Below are positions 41,555 through 50,261 of a stretch of 64,000 nucleotides of DNA, in pieces (within the stretch, counting starts at the first letter, position 1; the number at the start of each line of letters is the position of its first letter). Under the pieces are notes generated by a model. The model saw only the letters and a program-made list of their open reading frames with translations. It made no database searches and had not been told where the DNA came from. The stretch is from Loigolactobacillus binensis (GTDB lineage Bacteria > Bacillota > Bacilli > Lactobacillales > Lactobacillaceae), in assembly GCF_005405165.1 (NCBI RefSeq), contig NZ_BJDN01000003.1, forward strand, positions 1 to 64,000, given 5' to 3'. The translations under genes and the position numbers were made by a program.

Positions 41555-42821
41555 AATCAACCTCCTGTGGTCGGTGCCAAATTAGTTCACCAACTAAAAG
41601 TAAAAAGAGCAGCGTATTGATAATGCCTCCCAAACGCAAAGCCAGTGCAAATCCTTGTAAGGAACTGATCTTCAAATAAACAGATAAATAAAAGACCGCC
41701 TGATTCAGGAAGGTCATCAAGGTCACACTGCTATACCACAATAACGGTCGTACTAAGTCATTTTTTTCTGTTTGACTGAGTAATAATAAAATGACGAAGG
41801 CGAGCATGCTTAATTGGTAGCGTTCATGTTGGCCCATGGTGAACATGAAAATCAGACCACTATAAATTGCTCCGGTGTAGGCCAGTGGTAACGCCGCTAC
41901 TTTTTTCTTAGCTACGCACCAAAACCAAATACAGCTGCTGATAATGATCAGCACTAAGATGACGGTATTCAGATGGTTATAAGTTAGCCAGGACGTAATG
42001 TGATCAGTGTTTCTAAGTTGCTTACTCCAGATTCGTGCTTTTAAAGCGCCCGCCCAAAAATTAAAACCATTGGCGATGATCTCGGTATACTGGGTGACGC
42101 CGCTGGTGAAAACTTTAAGTGGTAGTAGCGGCTGGCGCATGGCCAACATAAAAGGTAACCAGCCGAGTAAATTAAGGCCAATGATTCCACTAACGCAAGC
42201 TAATACTTGGGGCCAACGGGCTTTTAATAATAAGTACAGGCCAAATAAAGGGGCCAAGTACATGAATTGCAGCTTAGTCAGGCAACCTAAGGCAAACCAA
42301 AAACTAGCCCAACCAAAGCGTTGTTGTTGTAGATAGTAAAAACTAACAACGATGAAGAAAATTAAAAGTGCGTCTGCCTGGCCCCAAAAACTTGCGTTAA
42401 ACCAAATGCTGGGATTAAGTAAAACCAGTGTACCTAGTACTAAACTTAAACGCCGCGAATTGGCCTTCCAGTAAATAAAGCCGGCAGTGAGCCACTGAAA
42501 GAGCATGCCTAATAATTTGATCGTTAGAAATGCTGCCGCTTTGTGGGCACCAGAACCAGTAGTTATGCTTAGCCCAAAATGATTGATTATTTGACCAAAC
42601 GGCCACAGTAGCGTCGGTACCAATGGTGGATAATTAACTTGGTAAGTGCCAGCATATTGCGGCCGATAAAGGCCTAGCCAGTGTTGAGCAGAAATCTGTG
42701 CCCACGGAAAATTATAAGTCAGTAGATCGATGTTGCCCCAAAAGGTTGCGGCGATCACGCATTCGCTGATCGCTGCGCTAAGTAATAATAACCAAAATAA
42801 AATGTGACTTTTTTTAAGCAC
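41544..42821 (-). CDS. GT-C/GT87-like mannosyltransferase-type membrane protein
   Basis: A 425-residue protein with about ten to eleven helices. FWGNIDLLTYNFPWAQIS after helix 1 carries the acidic residue of GT-C enzymes. NYPPL and NPSIWFNASFWGQADAL are typical of GT87/PIG-M-like mannosyltransferases and of bacterial DUF2029 proteins. It probably transfers a sugar from a lipid-phosphate donor on the outer membrane face. The start is GTG at 42821 (GCGAGGA upstream), and it is the first gene of a three-gene minus-strand operon. Confidence 0.78.
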   Translation of the reverse strand: MLKKSHILFWLLLLSAAISECVIAATFWGNIDLLTYNFPWAQISAQHWLGLYRPQYAGTYQVNYPPLVPTLLWPFGQIINHFGLSITTGSGAHKAAAFLTIKLLGMLFQWLTAGFIYWKANSRRLSLVLGTLVLLNPSIWFNASFWGQADALLIFFIVVSFYYLQQQRFGWASFWFALGCLTKLQFMYLAPLFGLYLLLKARWPQVLACVSGIIGLNLLGWLPFMLAMRQPLLPLKVFTSGVTQYTEIIANGFNFWAGALKARIWSKQLRNTDHITSWLTYNHLNTVILVLIIISSCIWFWCVAKKKVAALPLAYTGAIYSGLIFMFTMGQHERYQLSMLAFVILLLLSQTEKNDLVRPLLWYSSVTLMTFLNQAVFYLSVYLKISSLQGFALALRLGGIINTLLFLLLVGELIWHRPQEVDYAK

Positions 42822-42939
42822 AACTATTGTCCTCGCTTCATATGTAATCTTTAATCAGAATAGCACAAGTCTAACAATAATTGCGGTAAATTTTTTACAG
42901 ATTGAAAATAGACTTTTGAACGAGTATGATAATTAAGAT

Positions 42940-42969
42940 TTAACAGTTAGACAGCAAAAATAGTATAAT
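42940..42969 (+). promoter_or_regulatory. Promoter of the plus-strand GT-C gene
   Basis: TTAACA (42940-42945) and TATAAT (42964-42969) are 18 bases apart. The 213-base divergent region must also hold the minus-strand promoter; a weak extended -10 reads TGCTATTCT on that strand. Confidence 0.6.
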
Positions 42970-43034
42970 TAAGTTTACCTTTTTAAAAAAATATAATCTC
43001 TGCTTAAGCGATATTTACATAGGGGAGGCTAGCT

Positions 43035-45059
43035 ATGCAGCTTTTTTTACGCCGCAGTATCGCCATGATCACTTTGCTGGTTTTAAGTATGGTCACGGTG
43101 CTTGCTTTATTAGTCCCAGTGGATCGGCAAGTGACTATCCACTGGCTGGCTGCGCCACTATTATTGATCTTAGCGTTAACCGGACTGTTCTTTCTCGTTC
43201 ATGGCTATCATTGGCTAATGCGGCGTCCGCACAGCCAAAACAAATTAAGTTGGTTGTTGGTTGTGTTGGTGCTGGCGATACAAGGCTGGCTGGCTTGGCA
43301 GATCGTCGGGATGGGTTCACTGGATCCCGCTGCGGTTCGAATGCAGGCCGCTGCCTTAGCACGTGGTCAGCAACATTGGTTCCGTTATTTTTCTTGGTAT
43401 CCTAACAATGTTAATATTACGGTGATCTTGGCTGGAATTATGCATCTTACAGGTCAGATCCAAGGCGTCGCTTTTGGGCGTTTCCTGAATGTTTTATTAT
43501 TTTTACATATTGATTTAGCAATAGGTCTAGTATGGCACTGGTTATACCGCCATTATAGTCAAACTGCGGCAACTTTTTCATTAGTTCTATTACCACTATT
43601 TTTACCCTTTTTTGGGTATGCGCTAGACTTTTATACGGATGGGTTAGTGTTACCTTATCCGTTACTATTATTGACTTGTGTGGACTTGGCCTACCAGCAA
43701 AAAAAGTCATTAAGTCGTTATTGTTGGCTAGGCGGTGCTATTCTGGCCTTTATGCTCGGTTATTTGATCAAAGGTAATACGATCGTTTTTGGCATTGCCG
43801 CCTTATTGGGTTGGTGGTTGTTACGACCATTAAATTGGCGTCGTTGCGGCCAAATTGTTTTAGTTGCTGGATTAGCCTTAGTGCTGCTGTGGGCAGGCAA
43901 TGCTGGTAGTAAGCAACTTGCAAGATCTACCGGCTATCAACCGCAGGCGGCCAGCGTTTTTCCTACGCGTTCTTGGATGTTAATGGGGTTGAATCCAACT
44001 AGCTTTGGTACTTATTCACAAAGTGATATTGATGCTACGACACGCTTAGGTTCGGTTCAGGCCAATAAAACAGCAGTTGATCAAGCGCTTTGGCGACGCT
44101 TGAAACACTTAGGACCATTTGGTTTACTGCGGCAATTTTATCGTAAAACAGTGACGATGTGGTCAACCGGCACAATGGGCATGTTATTATGGCCGGATAG
44201 TTTTACGAAAATTCCGCAAGTCTTATTGCAGCGGCAAACCCAGCTTCGGACTGTGATTGCTAATTTTAGCCAAGTTATTTATTTGATCTTGTTAAGTTTA
44301 GCTTGGTGGACGGTTTGGAAAAGTTGGCGCGAACCGACTTTTGGACAACTCTTTTTTGAATTAGGGTTATTGGGGATCTTCTTGCTACATGTTTTGTTCT
44401 GGGAAGTCGAAGCCCGTTATGCCTTTTTAGCGGCGCCGTTTCTATTTGGCCTTGCTAGTGGTAGTCCGCTTGATCAAATCCATTTGTGGCGGCAAAACCG
44501 ACTTTATTATGCTGGTTTAATTGGGTTAATGGTCGCAAATTTATATGGTTATCTAAAAACAGCTAGTTGGTCGCAGGCTACATCACAAACTAACCCGGTG
44601 ACGATGCAGCCAGTGCGAAGTTATTTTCAAATGAGTCAGTTGCAGGTGCAGCCTGGTCAGCAATTGGTTCAGACAATAAAAATTCCGCAGGCCTTTAATC
44701 AGATTCAAACGGCGGATATTGCGACTAGTGGAAAGGCGTTACGCTTGACCTTACAGCAAAAGCAGCATCATTGGGTAGCGCAGCAACCAGGTCAATGGAT
44801 GCAAAAAACGCTGCTGCCTGCTGGCAAATATCAGCTTAAATTAAAAAATACTAGTAGGCATACAGTTGCAGTGTCGGTGACCCATAGTCCCTTGCTTAAA
44901 CTGGCCACCACTCCAGCAGCCACAAATGGCTATTACTTCAGGTATACAGTTAATGTGCAAACAACGGCCGCTTTAGTACCAGCAAGTGGGCGGATAGCTT
45001 TATTAGGTGTTAATCTAAGTGGTTTATTAGGCCTAGCAATTAAACGTAAAAATTCCTAG
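43035..45059 (+). CDS. GT-C family membrane glycosyltransferase, paralogue 2
   Basis: A 674-residue polytopic protein related to the minus-strand gene at 38356. It shares WYPNNVNITVILAG in place of the first active-site loop of its paralogue, FYTDGLVLPYPLL, LIKGNTIVF and FWEVEARYAFLAAPF. The extracellular C-terminal domain is at about 520-640, followed by one closing helix. It is probably a lipid-phosphate-sugar-dependent transferase acting on a surface polymer. GGGGAGG lies 8 bases before the ATG. It diverges from the three-gene minus-strand operon. Confidence 0.75.
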   Translation: MQLFLRRSIAMITLLVLSMVTVLALLVPVDRQVTIHWLAAPLLLILALTGLFFLVHGYHWLMRRPHSQNKLSWLLVVLVLAIQGWLAWQIVGMGSLDPAAVRMQAAALARGQQHWFRYFSWYPNNVNITVILAGIMHLTGQIQGVAFGRFLNVLLFLHIDLAIGLVWHWLYRHYSQTAATFSLVLLPLFLPFFGYALDFYTDGLVLPYPLLLLTCVDLAYQQKKSLSRYCWLGGAILAFMLGYLIKGNTIVFGIAALLGWWLLRPLNWRRCGQIVLVAGLALVLLWAGNAGSKQLARSTGYQPQAASVFPTRSWMLMGLNPTSFGTYSQSDIDATTRLGSVQANKTAVDQALWRRLKHLGPFGLLRQFYRKTVTMWSTGTMGMLLWPDSFTKIPQVLLQRQTQLRTVIANFSQVIYLILLSLAWWTVWKSWREPTFGQLFFELGLLGIFLLHVLFWEVEARYAFLAAPFLFGLASGSPLDQIHLWRQNRLYYAGLIGLMVANLYGYLKTASWSQATSQTNPVTMQPVRSYFQMSQLQVQPGQQLVQTIKIPQAFNQIQTADIATSGKALRLTLQQKQHHWVAQQPGQWMQKTLLPAGKYQLKLKNTSRHTVAVSVTHSPLLKLATTPAATNGYYFRYTVNVQTTAALVPASGRIALLGVNLSGLLGLAIKRKNS

Positions 45060-45089
45060 TTGACAATTTCTGTTGGACTGACTTATACT
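45060..45089 (+). promoter_or_regulatory. trp leader promoter
   Basis: TTGACA (45060-45065), directly behind the preceding stop codon, and TATACT (45084-45089) are 18 bases apart. The start would be about 30 bases before the leader peptide ATG. Confidence 0.8.
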
Positions 45090-45123
45090 CTAAGTAACTT
45101 AAATCGAGAAAAGAGGAACTACA

Positions 45124-45177
45124 ATGCAAGTTAGTCGTCTACAATTAAACAATGCCTGGTGGCAAAGCCAACTGTAG
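45124..45177 (+). CDS. Trp-Trp leader peptide (MQVSRLQLNNAWWQSQL)
   Basis: A 17-codon frame with an excellent AGAGGA site 7 bases upstream, ending in TAG. Two adjacent TGG codons (45157-45162) stand five codons before the stop, where ribosome stalling would matter for attenuation. Downstream are mutually exclusive hairpins and a terminator, then a Trp-type ABC transporter operon. The peptide itself probably has no function beyond sensing charged tRNA-Trp. This is inferred from classical trp/his leader logic, not from a known homologue. Confidence 0.82.
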   Translation: MQVSRLQLNNAWWQSQL

Positions 45178-45281
45178 ACAGACGACTATCTTAGACAAGA
45201 TAGATACGATCTGTCAGAGGATCGTATCTATGTTGGCCTTGTTGTTTTTCATGCCCGCATAGATAATCTATGCGGGTTTTT
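45133..45281 (+). promoter_or_regulatory. Ribosome-mediated attenuator of trpXYZ
   Basis: Four overlapping pairings are visible. (A) AGTCGTC/TACA inside the leader frame with TGTAGAC and GACGACT (45133-45187). (B) CTATCTT with AAGATAG (45186-45203). (C) ATAGATACGATC with its exact complement (45200-45231). (D) The terminator at 45254-45281. The 3' arm of C (ATCTATG, 45226-45232) is exactly complementary to CATAGAT (45258-45264) in the terminator, which gives an antiterminator. Stalling at the Trp codons blocks A, allows B, weakens C and favours antitermination; a ribosome at the stop codon covers the B region and lets C and D form. No T-box consensus is present. Confidence 0.75.
45254..45281 (+). 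terminator. Attenuator terminator of the trp leader
   Basis: CCCGCATAG (45254-45262) pairs with CTATGCGGG (45268-45276) around a 5-base loop, followed by five T. Confidence 0.88.
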
Positions 45282-45291
45282 GTTTACTTTT

Positions 45292-45326
45292 AAGCAATCA
45301 CCCCAAATTGGTGATTGCTTTTTTTC
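45292..45326 (+). terminator. Second terminator between leader and trpX
   Basis: AAGCAATCACC (45292-45302) pairs with GGTGATTGCTT (45310-45320), followed by five more T. It lies only 26 bases before trpX, leaving no room for another promoter, so transcription of trpXYZ must pass two terminators. Confidence 0.88.
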
Positions 45327-45351
45327 TTGAAAAGATTAGGGGGAGTTTGAT

Positions 45352-46356
45352 ATGAAACGTATGTTGTCGTTCATCGGTTTGTTACTGGTTTTTCTGGGCT
45401 TTGCGTTTTTCCAGGAAGGCGGCGTCAAATCTAATAAACCACAGGCGGTGAAAAAGCCGACCATTGGGATCTTGCAGACCATGTCCCATCCGGCCTTAGA
45501 TGATATTCGCCGGGGGACCATTGATCAATTACGTAAGCGGGGTTTTGTTAATGGTAAAACCGCCACGATTGATTTTAAAAACGCTGAAGGTGATCAGAGT
45601 AATTTGAAGTCGATCGCTGAACGTTTTCAAAATGAAGGCACTGATCTTAATATTGGGATCGCTACGCCAGCTGCGCAGGCGATCGCCAATACAGATAAAA
45701 CTACGCCGTTGATTTTAGGTGCTATTTCCAATCCTAAGTCGGCCGGGTTAGTGGCAAATAACGCGCATCCTGGTCACAATATTACTGGGGTCTCCAACCG
45801 GACACCAACTGCCGATCAATTAAAATTGATCCGCGAGATCATGCCGGATGTGAAGGTGCTAGGGGTCATGTATACATCCAGTGATCCATCTGCTCAGGCT
45901 GAAGTTAAAGTGGTACGTAAAATTGCACCTAAGTACGGTTTTACCATCAAAGAATTCACCGTTTCTAATTCTAATGATGTTGATCAAGTTGCCCAAACAA
46001 TGGCGCGCCAAGTTAAGGCCGTTTATGTACCGACGGATAATACGATTGCCAGTGCCATGCAAACATTAGTTAAAAACACGAATGCGGCGAAGATCCCTGT
46101 TTTCCCACCGGCTGGCACCATGGTTGAAGATGGTGGCTTAGCGACCTACGGGATCAACCAATATAAATTAGGCGTGGTCACTGGGAATATGGCGGCAGAC
46201 GTATTGGAAGGTAAATCCAAACCAGCTACTACGCCGATCAAAATCGTGGCCAAAGGTGATTTGATTTTGAATCAAAAGGAAGCGGACTTGCTGGGGATCA
46301 AGATCCCGGCTAAGTTGCAAAAAGAAGCACAGCAGAAGGGAGAGGTTTATAAATGA
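45352..46356 (+). CDS. trpX: ABC transporter substrate-binding protein, TrpX family
   Basis: A 334-residue extracytoplasmic binding protein. The N-terminal hydrophobic helix (about residues 4-20) has no lipobox cysteine, so it is anchored as a signal-anchor protein or released. The mature part (GILQTMSHPALDDIRRGTIDQL, GIATPAAQAIAN, GAISNPKSAGLV) matches the ABC-sub-bind/TrpX family. Predicted tryptophan uptake fits the Trp-Trp leader upstream. GGGGGAG is well placed before the ATG. Its stop overlaps the permease start (ATGA). Confidence 0.85.
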   Translation: MKRMLSFIGLLLVFLGFAFFQEGGVKSNKPQAVKKPTIGILQTMSHPALDDIRRGTIDQLRKRGFVNGKTATIDFKNAEGDQSNLKSIAERFQNEGTDLNIGIATPAAQAIANTDKTTPLILGAISNPKSAGLVANNAHPGHNITGVSNRTPTADQLKLIREIMPDVKVLGVMYTSSDPSAQAEVKVVRKIAPKYGFTIKEFTVSNSNDVDQVAQTMARQVKAVYVPTDNTIASAMQTLVKNTNAAKIPVFPPAGTMVEDGGLATYGINQYKLGVVTGNMAADVLEGKSKPATTPIKIVAKGDLILNQKEADLLGIKIPAKLQKEAQQKGEVYK

Positions 46357-47252
46357 GTCTAATTACATCAGCGATCGGTCAAGGTTTAATGTGGGGGATT
46401 CTCGGTGTCGGCTTGTTTCTGACTTTCCGGGTGCTGAATTTTCCTGATATGACGGTTGAAGGCACTTTTCCGTTTGGTGCGGCGGTGGCCGTTACGGCGA
46501 TCACCCACGGGATGTCACCATTATTGGCAACGTTGTTGGCGTTTGTTGCCGGGATGTTAGCCGGTTTAGCCACAGGGCTGCTTTACACCAAAGGCAAAAT
46601 TCCAATCTTATTAGCCGGTATTTTAGTGATGACCGCCTTGTATTCAGTCAATTTGCGGGTCATGGGTAAGGCCAATGTTTCCCTATTAAACGAGAACACC
46701 TTGTTTAAGGCCAAATTTTTAACACGATTACCACAATACTTTGACGGTGTAGTGGTCGGCTTCTTGTTTGTACTTGTGACCTTGATCATTTTAAGTTATT
46801 TCTTGCAAACCGAATTAGGGCAGGCCTTTATTGCCACTGGTGATAACGTTACGATGGCGCGTTCTTTAGGTATTAAAACTGATGGCATGACGATCATGGG
46901 CTTGATGGTTTCCAATGGCTTTATCGGGATTTCCGGTGCCTTAATGGCGCAAAGTAACGGTTATGCCGACGTCAGCATGGGGATCGGCGTCATCGTTATC
47001 GGCCTAGCTTCGATCATCATCGGCGAAGTTGCTTTTGGTGAATTGACCTTGAATCAGCGTTTAGTAGCGGTAGTTTTAGGCAGTATTTTATACCGTTTCG
47101 TTTTGTTAATTGTCTTACAATTAGGTTTCAATACCGACGATTTAAAACTGATCTCGGCCATTGTTTTAGCCTTAGCGTTAATGTTACCAACTTTGCAGCA
47201 AAAATTTCACGTCCAAAAAATAATTCGGAACGGGGTGGCACGGCATGAGTGA
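46353..47252 (+). CDS. trpY: ABC transporter permease, TrpY family
   Basis: A 299-residue inner-membrane permease of the LivH-like type with eight or nine helices. FRVLNFPDMTVEGTFPFGAA near the N terminus is the family hallmark of permeases that accompany TrpX-like binding proteins. It overlaps trpX by 4 bases and trpZ by 8 bases, a tight operon. Confidence 0.88.
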   Translation: MSLITSAIGQGLMWGILGVGLFLTFRVLNFPDMTVEGTFPFGAAVAVTAITHGMSPLLATLLAFVAGMLAGLATGLLYTKGKIPILLAGILVMTALYSVNLRVMGKANVSLLNENTLFKAKFLTRLPQYFDGVVVGFLFVLVTLIILSYFLQTELGQAFIATGDNVTMARSLGIKTDGMTIMGLMVSNGFIGISGALMAQSNGYADVSMGIGVIVIGLASIIIGEVAFGELTLNQRLVAVVLGSILYRFVLLIVLQLGFNTDDLKLISAIVLALALMLPTLQQKFHVQKIIRNGVARHE

Positions 47253-48015
47253 GCCAATTTTACAATTAAAAAATATTGTGGTCAGTGTTAATACTGGTAA
47301 TGAACAGCGTGACATTCTGAAACAATTGAATTTAACCATTAATCGTGGTGATTTTGTGACTGTGTTAGGCACTAACGGGGCTGGTAAAACAACGTTATTC
47401 AATACCATTGCCGGTAATTTACAGCCTGCTGCTGGCCAAGTCATTTTACGTGATCGCGATATCAGCCGGGATAACGAAGAAAAGCGGGCGCAGCACCTTA
47501 GTCGGGTTTTTCAGGATCCTAAAATGGGAACTGCACCGCGAATGACCGTTGCGGAGAATTTATTGTTAGCCCAACAGCGCGGCCAACGGCGAACTTTGAA
47601 GTTGCGTAAGTTACGCCAAAATCGTGATAAATTTCATGAAATGGCCGCTGAGATCGGTAATGGCTTAGAGGAACATTTGGATACACCCACCGGTAACTTA
47701 TCTGGTGGGCAACGTCAGGCATTAAGCCTACTGATGGCTACGATGACGACGCCAGATATTCTACTATTAGATGAGCATACGGCAGCGCTAGATCCGAAAA
47801 CTAGTGAGCAGTTAATGCATTATACGCAACAGCGGATCACGCAAAGCAATCAGACTTGTCTAATGATCACGCATCATTTGGAGGATGCTTTGGCCTATGG
47901 CAATCGCTTGATCGTTATTGACGATGGTCGAATTGAAGCAGATTTTAATACTGCGGAAAAGAAAAAGTTAAGCCGGGAACAGTTGTATGAGTTCTTCGAT
48001 GAGACTTTAAGCTAG
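47245..48015 (+). CDS. trpZ: ABC transporter ATP-binding protein, TrpZ family
   Basis: A 256-residue ATPase. Walker A is LGTNGAGKTT (about residues 37-46), the signature is LSGGQRQAL, Walker B is ILLLDEHTAALDP, and the switch His is in MITHHLEDAL. With trpX and trpY it forms a complete importer. A GGGGTGG site lies within the end of trpY. Confidence 0.92.
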   Translation: MSEPILQLKNIVVSVNTGNEQRDILKQLNLTINRGDFVTVLGTNGAGKTTLFNTIAGNLQPAAGQVILRDRDISRDNEEKRAQHLSRVFQDPKMGTAPRMTVAENLLLAQQRGQRRTLKLRKLRQNRDKFHEMAAEIGNGLEEHLDTPTGNLSGGQRQALSLLMATMTTPDILLLDEHTAALDPKTSEQLMHYTQQRITQSNQTCLMITHHLEDALAYGNRLIVIDDGRIEADFNTAEKKKLSREQLYEFFDETLS

Positions 48016-48060
48016 GCCGCAAGGTCGCTTAAACAAATAGTTAAAGATTATCGCACCCGC

Positions 48061-48109
48061 AAACGCTGATGAAAACGTGGATTTTTCACTACTTTCATCA
48101 GCGTTTTTG
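48061..48109 (+). terminator. trpXYZ terminator
   Basis: AAACGCTGATGAAA (48061-48074) pairs with TTTCATCAGCGTTT (48093-48106), followed by TT. The stem is strong but the tail short. Confidence 0.7.
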
Positions 48110-48302
48110 CGTGGGGGCTCTGATACGATTTTAAGTTTAGAAAATAAAACAGTATGCTAACAAAATAATTCACTTAGTCAGTAGGCAAGGTTCTGTATAG
48201 CGGCGACGGAATGGGGGCTAACTAGTGATTTAATAACCCGATCTGAGCAGGATGATTATTTTGTTGCAGCATTTTTTTGTTCAATTACCTGATTTTAATC
48301 CA

Positions 48303-48311
48303 TGTTATACT
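48303..48311 (+). promoter_or_regulatory. Promoter of the ClC-relQ unit (extended -10)
   Basis: TGT-TATACT at 48303-48311 is an extended -10 about 30 bases before the coding start; there is no clear -35. The rest of 48110-48302 shows nothing recognisable. Confidence 0.5.
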
Positions 48312-48340
48312 ACAACTAAACTAATTGTGAGGTGGTTGAC

Positions 48341-49573
48341 TTGGAAATTTCGCGGCGAACGACGGGCCTATTTTTATACGGGATTTTGTTGAGCATGTTC
48401 ATTGGTTTACTGGCGTTTACATTTTTATTTCTAGAAAATAAGTTAAGCGCATTGCTGTGGACCCATTTGCCAACTGACCCGCTGGTGAGCAGTGGGTATA
48501 AGTTACTTTTGGTGGCTGGTGGCACGTTTTTATTGCTTAAATGTCAGCGCCGTTGGGGGACGTTACCGCAAAAGCTAAATGTCACGTTGGCAGCATTGCG
48601 CACACCGCAAGGAATTAGTGGCCAGCGGGTCATTCCGGCACTAATCAGTGCCTTGGTGATTTTGCTGACCGGCGCCGGGGTCGGCCCAGAGGCTGCCTTA
48701 CTGAGTGCCGTTGTTTTATCATCAGTGTGGGAAAGTGAGAAGTTGCGCTTTTACTATTTTAATTTCCAACAACTACAGCAACAAACCTGGTCGCAAAGGG
48801 CTGCGGTGTTGTTGGCGCCGCACCGTTATTTAGCGCCTTCTCGGCCGACGCCTTTAACTAATGTTCAAGCATTGCAACGGCAAAAAAAGTTTTTTTACGG
48901 TCTTTTTATCGTGAATGGGCTGGCCACCTTTAGCGCTTTGATGCGCGCTACCGATCAACCGGCGTTTATCACTAAAATTGGACTGACCCATTGGGTGGCG
49001 GCCGATTTATTATGGGTGCCGCTTTTAGTCGCCCTAGGTGTTGGTTACGGGCGCCTACTCGGTTTTTGTGGTTATCAGTTGACCCAATTTATTCCCCGTG
49101 TGTTTAAAACCGTGCGGCAACGGATCTTGGTTGGTAGCCTAGTCATTATTGTAGTAGCGCTTTGGTTGCCGGACTTACTTTTCTCGGGGCAACACGCGTT
49201 TCATTTATTGACCGGCGCTTGGTTGACGCGCTCAAGCGTATTTTTAACGTTAATGGCGTTGAGCAAGTTGCTGTTTATGCTACTCTGCGTGGCAACTGGC
49301 TGGATCGGCGGTGATATTTTTCCAATTATTTTTGCCGCGATCACCCAAGGCTTGGCGGTCACTTCCTTGCTGCCTCAGGTCGATCATTTATTAGTGATCG
49401 CCGTGATCAGTGCCAGTATGGCGGCGACTTTGTTGCAACGACCTGTGTTGGCTAGCATTCTGCTGGCGTTATTTTTCCCGGTTCAATTGTGGCCGGTGAT
49501 TTTAGTCACGTTATGCTTGTTATTAGGACTTAAAAAACTAACTGGAGGCTTTTTATTTGGCAATCACAACTAA
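48341..49573 (+). CDS. ClC-family chloride channel-like protein
   Basis: A 410-residue membrane protein of about ten helices. GAGVGPEAALLSA (about residues 109-121) matches the GxxxGPE helix-F element of ClC proteins, in the variant seen in YfeO-like members. GWIGGDIFPIIFAA corresponds to the GxFxP helix-N element. The usual GREGP and GSGIP spellings are altered, so ion selectivity may differ. The start is TTG at 48341, with GAGGTGG 5 bases upstream; a GTG at 48332 is inside that site. It overlaps relQ by 17 bases, suggesting coupled translation. Confidence 0.78.
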   Translation: MEISRRTTGLFLYGILLSMFIGLLAFTFLFLENKLSALLWTHLPTDPLVSSGYKLLLVAGGTFLLLKCQRRWGTLPQKLNVTLAALRTPQGISGQRVIPALISALVILLTGAGVGPEAALLSAVVLSSVWESEKLRFYYFNFQQLQQQTWSQRAAVLLAPHRYLAPSRPTPLTNVQALQRQKKFFYGLFIVNGLATFSALMRATDQPAFITKIGLTHWVAADLLWVPLLVALGVGYGRLLGFCGYQLTQFIPRVFKTVRQRILVGSLVIIVVALWLPDLLFSGQHAFHLLTGAWLTRSSVFLTLMALSKLLFMLLCVATGWIGGDIFPIIFAAITQGLAVTSLLPQVDHLLVIAVISASMAATLLQRPVLASILLALFFPVQLWPVILVTLCLLLGLKKLTGGFLFGNHN

Positions 49574-50249
49574 AAAAATATTAGCATTATTAGAAGAACA
49601 AGCCGATAGTGCCCATCCTGGAGTTGAAGTGCTCACCGATTATATGCAGTTAAACGTTAGTTATCAGTCGGCACTGGATGAAGTCACCACTAAGTTGAAA
49701 ATTATTGATCGAGAATTAAGTAGTGGCACTACGATCGGCCGCAAAAACGCGATCCATCAAATTCAGACCCGCATTAAATCATTAAAAAGTATTGTTAAGA
49801 AGTTAGATAAAAAAGGTTTAGCTTATTCACCAGCGATCATTGAACAAAACTTGGCGGATATTGCCGGTGTGCGCGTTATCTGTTCCTACACGGATGATAT
49901 TTATTTGATTTTACATTCCTTAATGCAACAAACTGACGTTAACGTTTTGCAGATCAAAGATTATATTAAGCAACCGAAACCATCTGGTTATCGTAGTTTA
50001 CATGTGATCGTACAAATTCCGGTTTTCTTTTTAGAGCAAACGCGGCAGTTAAAGGTTGAGATTCAGTTTAGAACGATTGCCATGGATTATTGGGCTAGCC
50101 TTGAGCACGGTTTGCGTTATAAAAATAACTTAGCACACAGCGAATTAACAACGCGTTTGGAAAAAGCAGCGGTGCAGATCAATGATTTAGAAACAGAAAT
50201 GCTGGCGATTCGACAACAATTAGAACACGATCACCCAGTTGACATGTAG
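49557..50249 (+). CDS. relQ: Small alarmone synthetase RelQ (SAS1)
   Basis: A 230-residue (p)ppGpp synthetase without hydrolase or regulatory domains. The RelA/SpoT synthetase block is clear: RIKSLKSIVKKLDKKGLAY (split), IAGVRVICSYTDDIY, IKDYIKQPKPSGYRSLH, VEIQFRTIAMDYWASLEH. The C-terminal helix is typical of RelQ tetramers. The start is TTG at 49557, with TGGAGG 8 bases upstream, inside the end of the ClC gene. RelQ responds to cell-envelope stress in Firmicutes and is inhibited by single-stranded RNA in some species (family knowledge). In many Firmicutes it is next to a NAD kinase; here it is not. Confidence 0.9.
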   Translation: MAITTKKILALLEEQADSAHPGVEVLTDYMQLNVSYQSALDEVTTKLKIIDRELSSGTTIGRKNAIHQIQTRIKSLKSIVKKLDKKGLAYSPAIIEQNLADIAGVRVICSYTDDIYLILHSLMQQTDVNVLQIKDYIKQPKPSGYRSLHVIVQIPVFFLEQTRQLKVEIQFRTIAMDYWASLEHGLRYKNNLAHSELTTRLEKAAVQINDLETEMLAIRQQLEHDHPVDM

Positions 50250-50261
50250 GTGACGATTGCG

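Noticed and set aside
45060..45351. T-box riboswitch upstream of trpX
   Set aside because: No T-box bulge consensus or Stem I pattern is present; a leader peptide with TGG-TGG explains the region better.
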